The notes below the pieces were generated by a model. That model was not told where the DNA came from and did no database searches. It worked only from the letters and a program-made list of their open reading frames with translations. Both the position numbers and the translations under genes were made by a program. From NCBI GenBank assembly GCA_014526335.1, contig JACTAT010000060.1:8597686-8661685 (forward strand): DNA of 64,000 nt. Direction: 5' to 3'. Source of the stretch: Chrysaora quinquecirrha. Its lineage: Eukaryota > Cnidaria > Scyphozoa > Semaeostomeae > Pelagiidae. Below are positions 44,080-55,400 of the stretch, one piece after another; the stretch's first letter is position 1, and each line of letters begins with the position of its first letter.

Positions 44080-44686
44080 TTTTGTTGAATTTTCGAGACA
44101 GAAGGAAAAAGTGTTCTTATTATTTTATGTACTATCTACTTCATAAATTTTTAAAAGCTGTTCTTAACACAAGCAAAGAAGGAAGTTCCCAAGCTTGACT
44201 AAAATGTTTGTTGACAAAACGCTTGAAATCAGAATCAGTGAATCCAGCAGTTTTGATAATAATAGTCCAACAGAGTTGGAGATCCTCTTATTGTTACTTC
44301 AAAGGCTTTTCCCCAAATGAAAACAAATTCTAACTGGCCAGAAACATAAATTGACAAGCTGAGACTGATCATGTGACTAACCATTCACGTTAAACCAGTT
44401 CATTTAACAAGTTCGACAGACAGGTTGCTATAATCACGTGACTACCCTTCTTTTGAAGGTTTTTGAAAAATGATCACGACGGACGATGAAAGAAAACGCA
44501 GTGAAAATTTAAATACCTGTTTTGATCGTCAACAGACTTCCTCGTTAGGCCTAGTTTGTACAGTTCCTTATTTTTGGACCTCTTTTGATCTAATCTAATG
44601 GTAGAATGGGCATGATGATAGTTCCAAAACTTCCTTAATAGTTCCTTAACTTTAACTGCACATTCAGTGTCATGACTATTATACAA
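44080..44686. other. BBOX1 upstream region with an unassigned minus-strand frame
   Basis: Should hold the BBOX1 promoter and 5' leader. A minus frame from 44686 to 44474 has protein-like composition (ELLRKFWNYHHAHSTIRLDQ, LTRKSVDDQNR) with a plausible donor after CAAAACAG near 44518. It starts exactly where the LINE tail ends. I recognise no domain. It may be a broken exon of another gene or LINE-flanking sequence. Confidence 0.3.
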
Positions 44687-46112
44687 TTCAATTCAATTCA
44701 ATTCATATATTCATCACCCACAACGGGGTCTAGTAGTTTACAATACTATCGTCTACATGCAAAAATGTTACACGATGATTGCAATACTACAAGGAGTAAC
44801 TAAGTCTAAGAATTAAACTAAATTTAACTACACTAAATTTAACTGAAATTTCAACCATAATATTGTATAATAATAATTCAACGCTAATACCGACTAACAA
44901 TGTTTGATTTTAAATTTATATTCAATGAAAATTAATTCTATTGTATCCTGTTAATTAAAAAAACATCCTAATTGGAATTGACGCTTCTTTTAATTTCTGA
45001 TAGGTATATAAATTTTGCCAGAGAAGATAATGTTTCCTATTTTTAGATAACAACATTTCTTTAAATAATTCATTTTTCTCTTCAACTGATAATCGATCGA
45101 TTTGATGTTGTTTCAAATTTTGTTGGATGAAGAATATTTCTCTTTGGCTCTTATTATTCAAACAGTCATAAATAAAGTGGATTTCGTTGTCGATTTCCTT
45201 CTTTTTACTCTTACAATATTCGCAAAACGTTCATTTTGCTCTATTCTAGCCTTTGAATAACGACCGGTTTCTATCTTAAGTTTGTGTGCACTAATCATAA
45301 GTCTAGTTAAGGCAGCTCTATGACTTCTTGAGTCTACTTGCAACAGATAATTCGAGATACATGGGTTGTCTTTCATTTGCCTATAAAATGTTAGTCTGTT
45401 CATGTTGGCTGTTTGCTCTTCCCATCGGTTAATAAATTTCTGCGTTAGTTCTTTTTGCAAATATCTTTTATCAGCTTGTTATTTTTATTTGTTATCTTTT
45501 ATTGTCATTGTGTGTGTTGTTAATACTTTTGATGAAGAGTTTATCAAGATCAAAGTTAGTCTCTTCTACGATATCATTTACATTTCTATACCATGGAGAG
45601 TTTAATAATATATTTTCTGTTAATGTGTCTTTAAGCAAGGTATTTTTATTTTGGTCTACATAATCAAAGAATTTAAAAGAGTTTATCTGCATATCAATCT
45701 TAAGCGGTTTTAGACCTAGTTCTCCTAAGACTGCCAAATTTATTGCCTTTCGATTCACTCCTAAAATGTGTTTACAGAACATCAACTGTACTTTCTCAAT
45801 TAGGTTATCTTGTTTTGAGGCACATCCCCATATCTCAGAGCCATATAATAATATCGGTTTTATTGTCGAATTAAATACTTGTATCATTGTTTCTATAGAA
45901 ATAAAATCAAGTGTTGATAGCTTATATATACTATACAATGCTCGCTTTGCTCTGTTTGCTAAATCTTCTATTAATCCCGCAAAATTGCCACTATTTTCTA
46001 ATTGGAAACCTAGATATTTATAAGTGCGCGCCAGACGTATTTCATTCCTGTTTATTTTAAAACATATATTTTTAAACATTTTACCTATTTTATTATACAG
46101 AGAAACTTGCAT
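44687..46112 (-). mobile_element. 5'-truncated LINE (non-LTR retrotransposon), 3' end with (GAATT)n tail
   Basis: Three minus-strand frames in series (46112-45492, 45460-45158, 45161-44955) cover the end of a reverse transcriptase (YKYLGFQLENSGNF, then TIKPILLYGSEIWGC) and the post-RT tail seen in several LINE clades (TRLMISAHKLKIETGRY). The catalytic palm is missing, so the copy is 5' truncated. It has stops in all frames around 45465-45490. It ends at four GAATT units (44687-44706), a microsatellite-type LINE tail. Confidence 0.8.
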
Positions 46113-47295
46113 GTAAAAAGCAAAGCTGGAAATTACTCAAGGAAACATTTGATAAATGCGCCATGCGCAACATGCAATTTATGTGAGTTTTGACTGTGCA
46201 AATGAACGTATAGAATTTGAAAGCTGAATCATGGAAAAGAAAAGGCCATAGGCCACGAAAATTCTATAGGCACTTGTTTTCCAAGTTCACAGTTCCTCGT
46301 TAACTATGGTTTAACACGTCATGCAAGTCTCGGCGAGGTCACGCAACCTCTCCAATATAATGAATGGAGAGGGGGGAATTAGGAACCAGGAACTGGGAAC
46401 GAGGACTAAAGGATTGGGAACGAGCGTAATGGAAACAAAGGATTGAATTTAAGAAGCTCTAGAGAAATTGGGAACTTTCTGCCTTGATCTGAATGGCTTT
46501 TTGTTATGAATGATCTGAATGACCTTCGGTTATGTCATTTGAACATTGCCCATCTCATTCATTGGAATCTTGTATTTGTATCCAAATTTAAATTTTTAAA
46601 TGCAGTTTATATTAGGCCTTCGGGGGCTATTACAGTTACGGCATCATAAAGAATTAGGTACCATAACAAGAAAGCTATGTTAAGTCCATTTTCTTTCTCC
46701 AAAAAGCATTTATTTTAATTGGTTTTTATAGAAATTTTGGAGAAGTGCATATTTAAGAATGTGGTGCAAAAAAATTTTCTGGGGGATCTGCCCCCAGACC
46801 CCTTAGACGACCAACTGTCAGGCTCCAGGCTCGCCACTGCATCTCTCACCTCGTCGTGAGATTCTTGAAAATAGTCGACACGGTGTGCATGGAGAAAAAA
46901 GGTCGAGAAATCGACAGATAATCAAGGGATCGATCAAAAGATCGTTGTTTCGTTTCGTTTAGGCGTTTTGGTATCCTCACAAGTCAACTCTAAAAGGCCG
47001 GTTTTCTCACTTGGACTCTTCAATCAAATCTATTGGTCTTCCTGCTGTAACCCCGCGAGCTCATTCTAAGTAGAACACGAATGGAAAAGCTGTAGCAAAT
47101 CTTCTAAGATATCTCACTAGCCTCGTTTCAAATTCACGTTGGACAACATTGAACCTGTTGAGATCTTTCCTTGTTTTGTGAATTGATCATATACCAGCAA
47201 AAACACCCAAAACTGACTTGGTTCAATGCACATCTCTTAATTATTCATAAAACCTCCGGAAAGAAACTTAAGAATATAATAAAAATCTTCACAAA
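46113..47295. other. LINE-SLC35G spacer with a partial R3 repeat, no gene seen
   Basis: AT-rich. 46975-47065 matches the R3 family (GGCCGGTTTTCTCACTTGG, CTATTGGTCTTCC). 46375-46450 has irregular GGGAAC/GGAACC words. The SLC35G promoter and leader should be within the last few hundred bases. Confidence 0.45.
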
Positions 47296-48368
47296 ATGTC
47301 AGAATCAAAATGGAGTTGCATCACTTCTTCTTTCCAAGCTCTTCAAGACTCTCAGATATTCGGAATGTTTCTCATGGCATTGGCAGGAGTTCTACTGACT
47401 CTAAGCAACTTATTCGTACAACTTGCAATCCAGGCAAACAAGCGACGTATACCGACATTAGAAATCGTATTTTCAAGAAGTGTTGTTCAACTCGTACTGG
47501 TCATACCATGTTTAATTTACAATAAGGTCCGTCTACCAACAGACCGGGCTATTTTACCGACCATCTCGATCATGGGAATATGTGGATTTCTCAGTGTTAC
47601 TTTTATATATCTTGGAATCGATAAAGTACCACTCGGTGATGCTACTGTTGTTATGTTTACAAGCCCGGTTTTTACGACATTATTCGCTTACATGTTCTTG
47701 TCTGAGTCTTGCACTGTGATTGATGGCATTTGTGGTATCATTAGCTTTGCTGGTGTGATAATCTCCTCTAGACCAGATTTTATTTTTGGTGAACGACGTG
47801 GAGCCGTGAGTGTCATGTTTCAAAGAGACAAAATGTCCCAAAGCAAGAAAGAAGCATTATATCTCATGGGGATGGGATTCATCTTGCTCGGTGCTGTATT
47901 CCTATCATTGTACTATGTTCTCACGCGTAAAATTGGACAAACTCATCATTATCTAATAAACATATTCTTCCCAAGTCTATTTGGAACTATCTGTATCCCC
48001 ATTATGATGCTACCCTTTAGTTACCTGATGTTACCGAGCTGTTGGAAAGCCAAGCTTCACATGTTTCTGGTTGGACTAACTGCTTTTCTTGGGTTGTTGT
48101 TGCTAGCAAGAGCATTAAAACTAGAAAACGCAGGACCTTTGATACTTATAAGAAACTTGGATATAGTATTTGCATTCGTGTTCCAGTATTGCTTCATGGG
48201 TATCGCCCGTCTTGGTGGAGCATCGCTGGGGGTATCGTTGTCATGGCAGCAACAAGCATCGTTGTTGCTAAGCGATGGACAATATGGGATAAGGAAAGAC
48301 ACCAAAATTACATGGAGGATGAAGAGGAGGCTGTTTTACTGACCGATAATAGCTGTTTTGAAAAATGA
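47296..48368 (+). CDS. SLC35G-type EamA/DMT membrane transporter, single exon
   Basis: Member of the drug/metabolite (EamA) superfamily, closest in layout to animal SLC35G proteins; substrate unknown. About ten membrane helices in two EamA halves: GMFLMALAGVLLTLSNLFVQ, GICGFLSVTFIYLGIDKVPL, GDATVVMFTSPVFTTLFAYM, GFILLGAVFLSLYYVLTRKI, then a second half ending LILIRNLDIVFAFVFQYCF. No intron. The frame opened at 47296 drifts at about 48206-48208. The expected last helix (PSWWSIAGGIVVMAAT) and acidic cytosolic tail continue one frame over and stop at 48368. One extra C in that CCC run joins them into about 357 residues, the usual family length. Taken as printed, the protein ends at 48342 with a nonsense tail. 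Confidence 0.88.
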
Positions 48369-48559
48369 AATATACATAATTGAAACTTCGTTCAATAGCT
48401 TTAATTTTTGCTGACTGAATAACTAATTGATAAAATTATATAGAAACGCTTTAGCTTGCTTTTAAGCAAAAATATGGTCGTTATCAAAATTTTCAGCCTA
48501 AGCTTTTTAGTGGTAATATTTCATTTTTGCCTTCAAAAGTACTTTGCTGTTGTCATAAG

Positions 48560-49255
48560 CTAAGTTGCTTGCCATTTTAAGCTACTCAAAGGTACACTTC
48601 CATTTTAAGCTACTTAAAGGTACACTTCCATTTTAAGCTACTTAAAGGTACACTTCCATTTTAAGCTACTTAAAGGTACACTGCCATTTTAAGCTACTTA
48701 AGGCCTAAAGGTGCACGTTTATTTTAAGCTACTCAAAAGAGGCACCGTCGTAATAAGCTACTTTGAGGTAAACTTCGTACACGGTCATTTTTTACTACTT
48801 AAAGGTCGATTTTAAGCTACTGAAAGATACATAGTCGTAATAAACTACTTAAAAGAAAAGCTTCTTTGGCCTTTTTTGCTACATAAAGGTACACTGCCTT
48901 TTTATGCTACTTAACATATGCTACTTATTCTATGCTACTTAAATTTACATTTTCATTATAAGCTACTTAAAGGTAAACTTTCATTTTAGCTACTTAAAGG
49001 TACAGGTACACTTTCACTTTAAGCTACTTAATGTTCCACAAGTCATTTTAATAAGCTCTTTAAAGGTACTCTGTCAAAATGACTGTCTTTATAGGCTGCC
49101 TGAAGGTAGGTTGTTAGTGTCATTATAAGCTACTGAAAGGTATTCTGCCATTAAACCACCTAAAAGTGGTCGTCTTTATAAGCTACTTAAGGGTACACGG
49201 CAATAATAAACTACTTAATGGTGCTCTGACATTATGAGCTACCAAAATTATACTG
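48560..49255 (+). repeat. 28-bp minisatellite AAGCTACTTAAAGGTACACT
   Basis: Around two dozen copies of TTTTAAGCTACTTAAAGGTA with CACTTCCA. The first four are nearly perfect (48580-48690) and the rest increasingly diverged. It fills the gap between SLC35G and GORAB. Confidence 0.9.
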
Positions 49256-49438
49256 CACTGTGATATGATCCGCTTCTCTTGCCAAAGCTCAACTTTGTAT
49301 TGAGCGTTGTTGTTGTTGTTGATTACCACGTTTCAAGAGTAATTCACTTCAATAGAGTAACTTTTATGATAAACAAATCGGGAGTGACAAATTGTAAAGG
49401 CAACAAAAGTGAATGAAAGGCTTTTTTTCATTTGAAGA

Positions 49439-52400
49439 ATGGCTGGTTGGTCGGGATTTACGGATGAAGAACTTTCGAAATTAAAGGATTCTAACTTATC
49501 AGTTCACTATGCTAAAAGAGATCGGAAAACCAGACAAAAAGAAAACGTTGTGAAGGCAGCTAGGCCGCCGGCGAAAAGAGCAGCGCCAAATCAAAATCAG
49601 CCAACTTCAGGAATCAAAGAAGAAAACGAAAACGTTGGTTAAATTTAACTTAATTTAAGTTTAAATTGTCATTTTGGTCAATATCTTGATAAAATTACGA
49701 ATAGACGTTCTTCCACCCTGAATACAGTAACGCACTTTATGCTTGCGACTTGGTCAGTTTTTCTAATAACCACACCCTTATTTTCCATGACCACACCCCT
49801 TTTCACCTCCAAACCATCTACCCCCGTTCAAGCCCCTCCCATATTTCAATGCCCATTTCCTATTAAATGGATATTTCAATTTCATAAACTTAATGGCAGA
49901 TAGCTCAGACACCCTAATCAGAAAGGGGTTCAATTCTCCAGGAACTGTTTGCTGCAGCATCCTGGAATGAATTTGTGCATCGATTATAAGCTATTAATGG
50001 CATATGCCCTTCTTTTCACAGGTAGAATCTAATGGGAATCATAACCAGATGACTGAATCAGCTGACTCAGGTTTGAAGACAAATGAACAAAATGACAAAA
50101 AAATTGATGGCAAAGATGATGCTTATGATATGTTGGATTCAAAAAGAATTGAACAAACAAGGGAGCAAAATGAAAACAAACTGCAAAAAGAGAAAAGAGA
50201 AATGTTGGTTGAGGAGGGAGAAGAGACAACTGAGATAAAGTTATTAACAGAAACAGAGTAAGGAAATCCTATTCTTCTTAATATGCTTAAGATATCTCTT
50301 CTTAAAGGCAATAGACATACATAAGAGAAGGTCAGTTGTATGAATACAAAGCAGCTCTTTTGAATTCCTACACAAAAGGCAATTTTGCTATTCTTCTCTT
50401 ATTCAATTTTGATTGATTGGTGGCTTAAGCAACTTTTATATCTGTCAATTCCCTTTAAGGAAACTATGTTTTACCAGGATTTTGGCTAAAATCATACCCA
50501 TTAAGAGCAAAAAATCTATCTGTATGAGTGGTATGGGTGGTCCCCTGGGGCTATATTCGATAAAATGTAGTAAGTTCAGGTGGTTTATTGCAGATCTGTT
50601 TTTTTAGTTTGCAAGTTAAATCCCAAATTATTCTTCTTTTTAGTGAGCTCAATATGAAGATGTCTGAGTTAGAAAAATTGCAAAAGAAACAAAAAGAAAT
50701 TGAAGAAGAAAATAAAATGAAAAGAAAAATGATTAAGGATACAATAAGTCAAAGGTATATAATGGTATAATTTTTCTTTTTTTTAGCTTTTACCAGAATT
50801 TCTGCAGGAAGAAACTTGCATGTTATGAAAAAACACGCAAGATGCTCTTCCTTTGTAGAGGCATTTGTAAAAAGAGATATTTAAAGAGGGAAACTACATA
50901 ATCAAATACTGGTGGTAAAAAGTGCTTACCATTGGTGCCAACTTATATTTTTTTGTTTGCTCTAAGATATAAAAAAGCTCAGGCGGAAGCATCAACATTA
51001 CAAAACGTTCAAAAGGAATTATCTCATCTTGATCATCTTCTTGCAAATGATGTCGAAATCTTAAGACACAAGATTGAAGAAGCAACACTTTCTTATAGCC
51101 ATGCACAGTAAGTGAAAGTTACGTCTCTTAGCTACCTTGAAGGGCCTTAAGTTTACTATATAAGTGTAAAAACATTTTTGCTAGAAGAAGGATAAGAGCA
51201 ATGGTAAAAGCCATGCACAGCAAGTGAAAGCTCGAGTCTTTTACTTAGCTTGGAAGGTTAAGTTAGTAAAAACCACTGGCAAAGAATTCGGCCCTGGGCC
51301 AGCCTTCCGCTGTTTCTCAGCCCCTGATAGCCCCAAATATTCTAGCCTCTCGTCCCTGCATTTTCTAGAATTTCAAACAAATTATATCTTTATATTATTA
51401 TCAATGAATTGAAGGCGTATTTGGAACCATTCAGCGACACAGGTTATTTTAAACGCAATTTAGATCAATTTAGTTATTTTTGTCAAAACATCACCCTTAT
51501 ACGGGCGTGTAGCGTATACTTAAAACTCTCCAAAGAATCTGACTGCGTGTAATTTATAATGTATTTAAACCACCAACATTAACTAAACTCAACAAATTAT
51601 AAGGTATTAAAAAGCTAAAATCGAAGCGAAAAAAAGAAAAGTTCCTATCCCTACAGACCACGTTTTTTCTACGTTTCAAACCGAGGCTGTTTCAAGATAA
51701 CAGACAACAATTCTGTTCACAACTCCCCTAAAAATTTAGTGAGTCTAGAATTTTTACTACACTATGTAAACGTCCCATATTAATCTTCTTCTTCAAGAAT
51801 CATCTGGTTGATAAGCTTCGCATTACCAGCAGCATCTCTTCGGGGTCTTCCTCTGCCATTCTTTCCTTCAGGTTCTTCTTCTCTGTTATTGTCTTTCGAA
51901 TCAACACCATCTTCTGTAGCACTTCTAATCTCCAAAGAGCACATCAACTGCAACGGACGTTGAATCTCCCTTCCATTATGCAATACAACTGCTCCCCGTA
52001 CTACTCCATCGGAACCTTTGATGAGGCGTTTAACTCTTCCCTTTTTCCAAATACCACAATTCTTCTCTTCTCCAACTAGGAGGACAATCTCGCCAACTTT
52101 CGGTATTACTGCATCAATTTTCGTTGTTCTGTGTTGATCCATTAAACTTTTCACGTACTCTTTCGACCACCTTCTCCAAACATGTTCCCTCGCTGTTTTA
52201 AGTCTCCGGTCAAGTTTCGTGAGAGAATCTTCCTCTATTTCAAGATCTTCGATAATATGGGCATCTTGCCCCCACATTATACTGTTTGGGGTTAGAACCT
52301 TTTCCTCCCCCACATCGCACTCAACATAAGTAAGAGGGCGGTTATTCAGATGACGCTCGATATCAAGGACAACTGTCTCGAGCTGTTCAAATTTTAGGTG

Positions 52401-55400
52401 AGTTTTCCCGAGGGTTTTATAGAGAACTCGCTTCATATCCTTGATAATCCTTTCATACATCGCTCCCCACCATGGTGCCTTACTCATGTTGAATTTCCAT
52501 TGAATCTCTTGTTGGGATAAGTAGTCTTGTAAGCGTTCACTTTTCCGCAACCTCCGTATCCAGTCTGCGGTTGCTTTAAACGCACCTCCATTGTCAGATA
52601 TCATCATTCTTGGTCTCGTTCGTCTAGTAATAAAGGCATTGAGTTTCTGTTGAAATTCTTCAGCACTTTGTGTCCTTGTCAACTCTAAGTGCACAGCTCT
52701 CATGGTCGCGCAAGTGAAAATACATATGTATGCTTTTGAATCCTCCTTCTTCTCTGTCCTGTAAATTACAGGGCCGGCAAAATCAACTCCAGTAAACTGG
52801 AATGGACGACTGACTTCAGTACGGAATTTCGGCAAGGGGGCTGTCAAATTTCCTTTAAAGGGTTTAGCAGAAAAATTTTTGCAGATATTACAGTTTCTGA
52901 CTGTCTTTTTCACTAGTGCTCTCATATGCAAGATATGCCAATTTTCTCTTAAAGCCGCCATTGTACTTGCAACACCCAAGTGTCCAACTGCTTCATGCTG
53001 GTATCTCACAAGCTTCCTAGCAAATTCTCCATCTTCAAGGTACATTGGTTGATAGCTTTCTACTCTCCCCTTGCACCTTAAGATCCCTGTTGTTTGATCT
53101 TTCTCCAGTCTCCATCCTGGTCTTTGTAAAGTTTCTGGTATATTTCTTTGGGCTCTCTTTGTCAGATAGTTTCTCGCGTTTTGAATCTCCAATGTTGTTA
53201 AAGGCCCTTTTGAACGATTGGCCTTGTTTCTCTTTGCTTTACAATTGTTGTAAAATCTTAAAGCCCAGGCTGTTACACGTAGAGTTGTCCAATATGATTT
53301 TCTATCTAATAGACTGCCCCATTCGTCTGGCTCTTTGTCTTTGTTGTACATGATTGACTCTACTCTCGGTTTCTCCTCATCGGTTATTGATTTTGTGACC
53401 TTTAACATTGGTTGAACTGGCCAACTCTGCTGATCAAGAAGCCATTCTGGTCCGTAAACCAGTTTTCTCTCTCAATTTTGTCTATAGAAGCACCTCTACT
53501 TCCCAAATCTGCGATATTGATATCAGTAGGACAGTATTTCCATGAAACATTAAGTCCCTTTGTCACTGTTGCAATCTTTGACACTCTGTTTAGAACGAAA
53601 GTCTTCCACTGTTTTCTAGGATTTGTGATCCAATAAAGGGCTACCATACTATCCATCCAAACGTTAATGGAGGTAATAGGTAAGTGTTTCAATGCTTGGC
53701 TCAAGTTTTTCACAAGGTTAGCTGCCATCTGACCACTGACAAGCTCTAGTCTAGAAATACTCGTGCTCCTTTTAGATATCCTTGACTTTGAGGTAAGAAG
53801 ACCTATAATCTTTTGTGTTTTCTGCTCAATGAGAGCAAACGCAACTGTTGAACAAGCTTTGTTACTTGCATCGGCAAATATGTGTATGTGAATAGCTTTC
53901 ACGGTTTTATTCTCTTTAATGATGCTTCTTGGTATTTTTATGTCTCGCAGCTGTCTAGTCCATTTATGCCAAGTTATTGCTAACTCTGAAGATACTTCTT
54001 TGTTCCATTCATTGTTTTGGTCACAAGCCTCTCGGTACAAATGTTTGCCTTCTACTAATATAGGGGATATTATGCCCAGAGGATCATAAATGCTTCCCAA
54101 ATAGCTCAACATCTCTCGTTTTGTAACTGTTCTTTCTCCATTGTATTTTGTGCTTTTAATCTCTAGAGTGTCCTCTACTTTGTCCCATGTATAACCGAGG
54201 ATCTTGCTTGGATTAGACATATTTTCACTCTCTAAATCTCTAATATTAGACTCCCACTTGTGTACTGGAAAATGTCCCTGCGTAAGGATATCTGTTGCTT
54301 CAATTTTGAACCTTTCTAGTTCCTCAAGTGTATTACTGGTTTTCATTAAATTGTCTACATAAGTGTTTCTTTTTAGTTCTGCAACTGTGTCTCTGTATTT
54401 CTCTGGCTGTTGGTCATAATGATTTAATAGTGTTGCTCCCAGAATGAATGGACTAGCTTCTGCTCCAAATGGAATTCTTGCAAACCGCAAATGTTCCTCT
54501 CTACCATTTATGTTGAACAAAAACCGGAAGGCGTCTCTGTCCTCTGTCTTTAGTCCAATCTGAAGAAAGGCCTTTTGTAAATCACCTATCAACAGATTTG
54601 CTGACATTCTGGCTCTGATCAGTATGTCCCACAAGTGTGGTTGCAAGGCTGGGCCTGTGTACATGCATTCATTAATACTGTTAGCCACAGGACTTGGTCT
54701 TGCGCTGGCATCGAAGACCATCCTCACTTTTGTTGTTGCTGCTTCGTCTCTACACACAGGTTTGTGAGGTAAGTAGAATACTTTATTTCCTGTTGGACTC
54801 TCTGGTGCTTTCTCTACTATGCTACTGCTCAATTGATCTTTGATAATTTCTTTATATGCACTGTCTAACTCTGGATTTCTCTGCAGCTTCTTTTCTACAT
54901 TCTTTAGACGTATTCTGCTTTGTTGTTCATTACTCTCTGAAACTTCTGCCCCTGCTATCCACGGAATGCCTACTTCATACCTTCCTTCCTTATCTTTTGT
55001 GATACTCTCTACAAATTCTTTGTATACATCTGATGGATCATCCTCTCCTCGATCTTCCACACCCAACACATCTAAGCAATACAGCTTCTCGTAATCTCTA
55101 GTGTCTCTGGTATACAAACATGTATTATCATTGTTTCCTTCACCACCATGAACAATATAGCCAAAAGTAGTTCCTTCTACAATAGGCTCTTCTGGTTGTC
55201 CTTTATAAATCTCCTCAGTCTTTATTCTGCAATAAGTAGAGTCTCCCAGGATCAAATGTATTTGATGTTCACCACTCTGATTTGTATAAAACTGCTTATC
55301 TCTCATATAACTGTACTTCTGTTTGAGTTCACTCAAATCTGGTCTTTTCACTGTTGTAAAGTCACTCACACTAGCTCCAGTGACTTCTATTTTCTCTTTG

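Noticed and set aside
53402..53461. Programmed frameshift between RNase H and integrase
   Set aside because: No slippery heptamer seen and this is not where BEL/Pao elements shift; the same kind of one-base loss occurs in host genes nearby.
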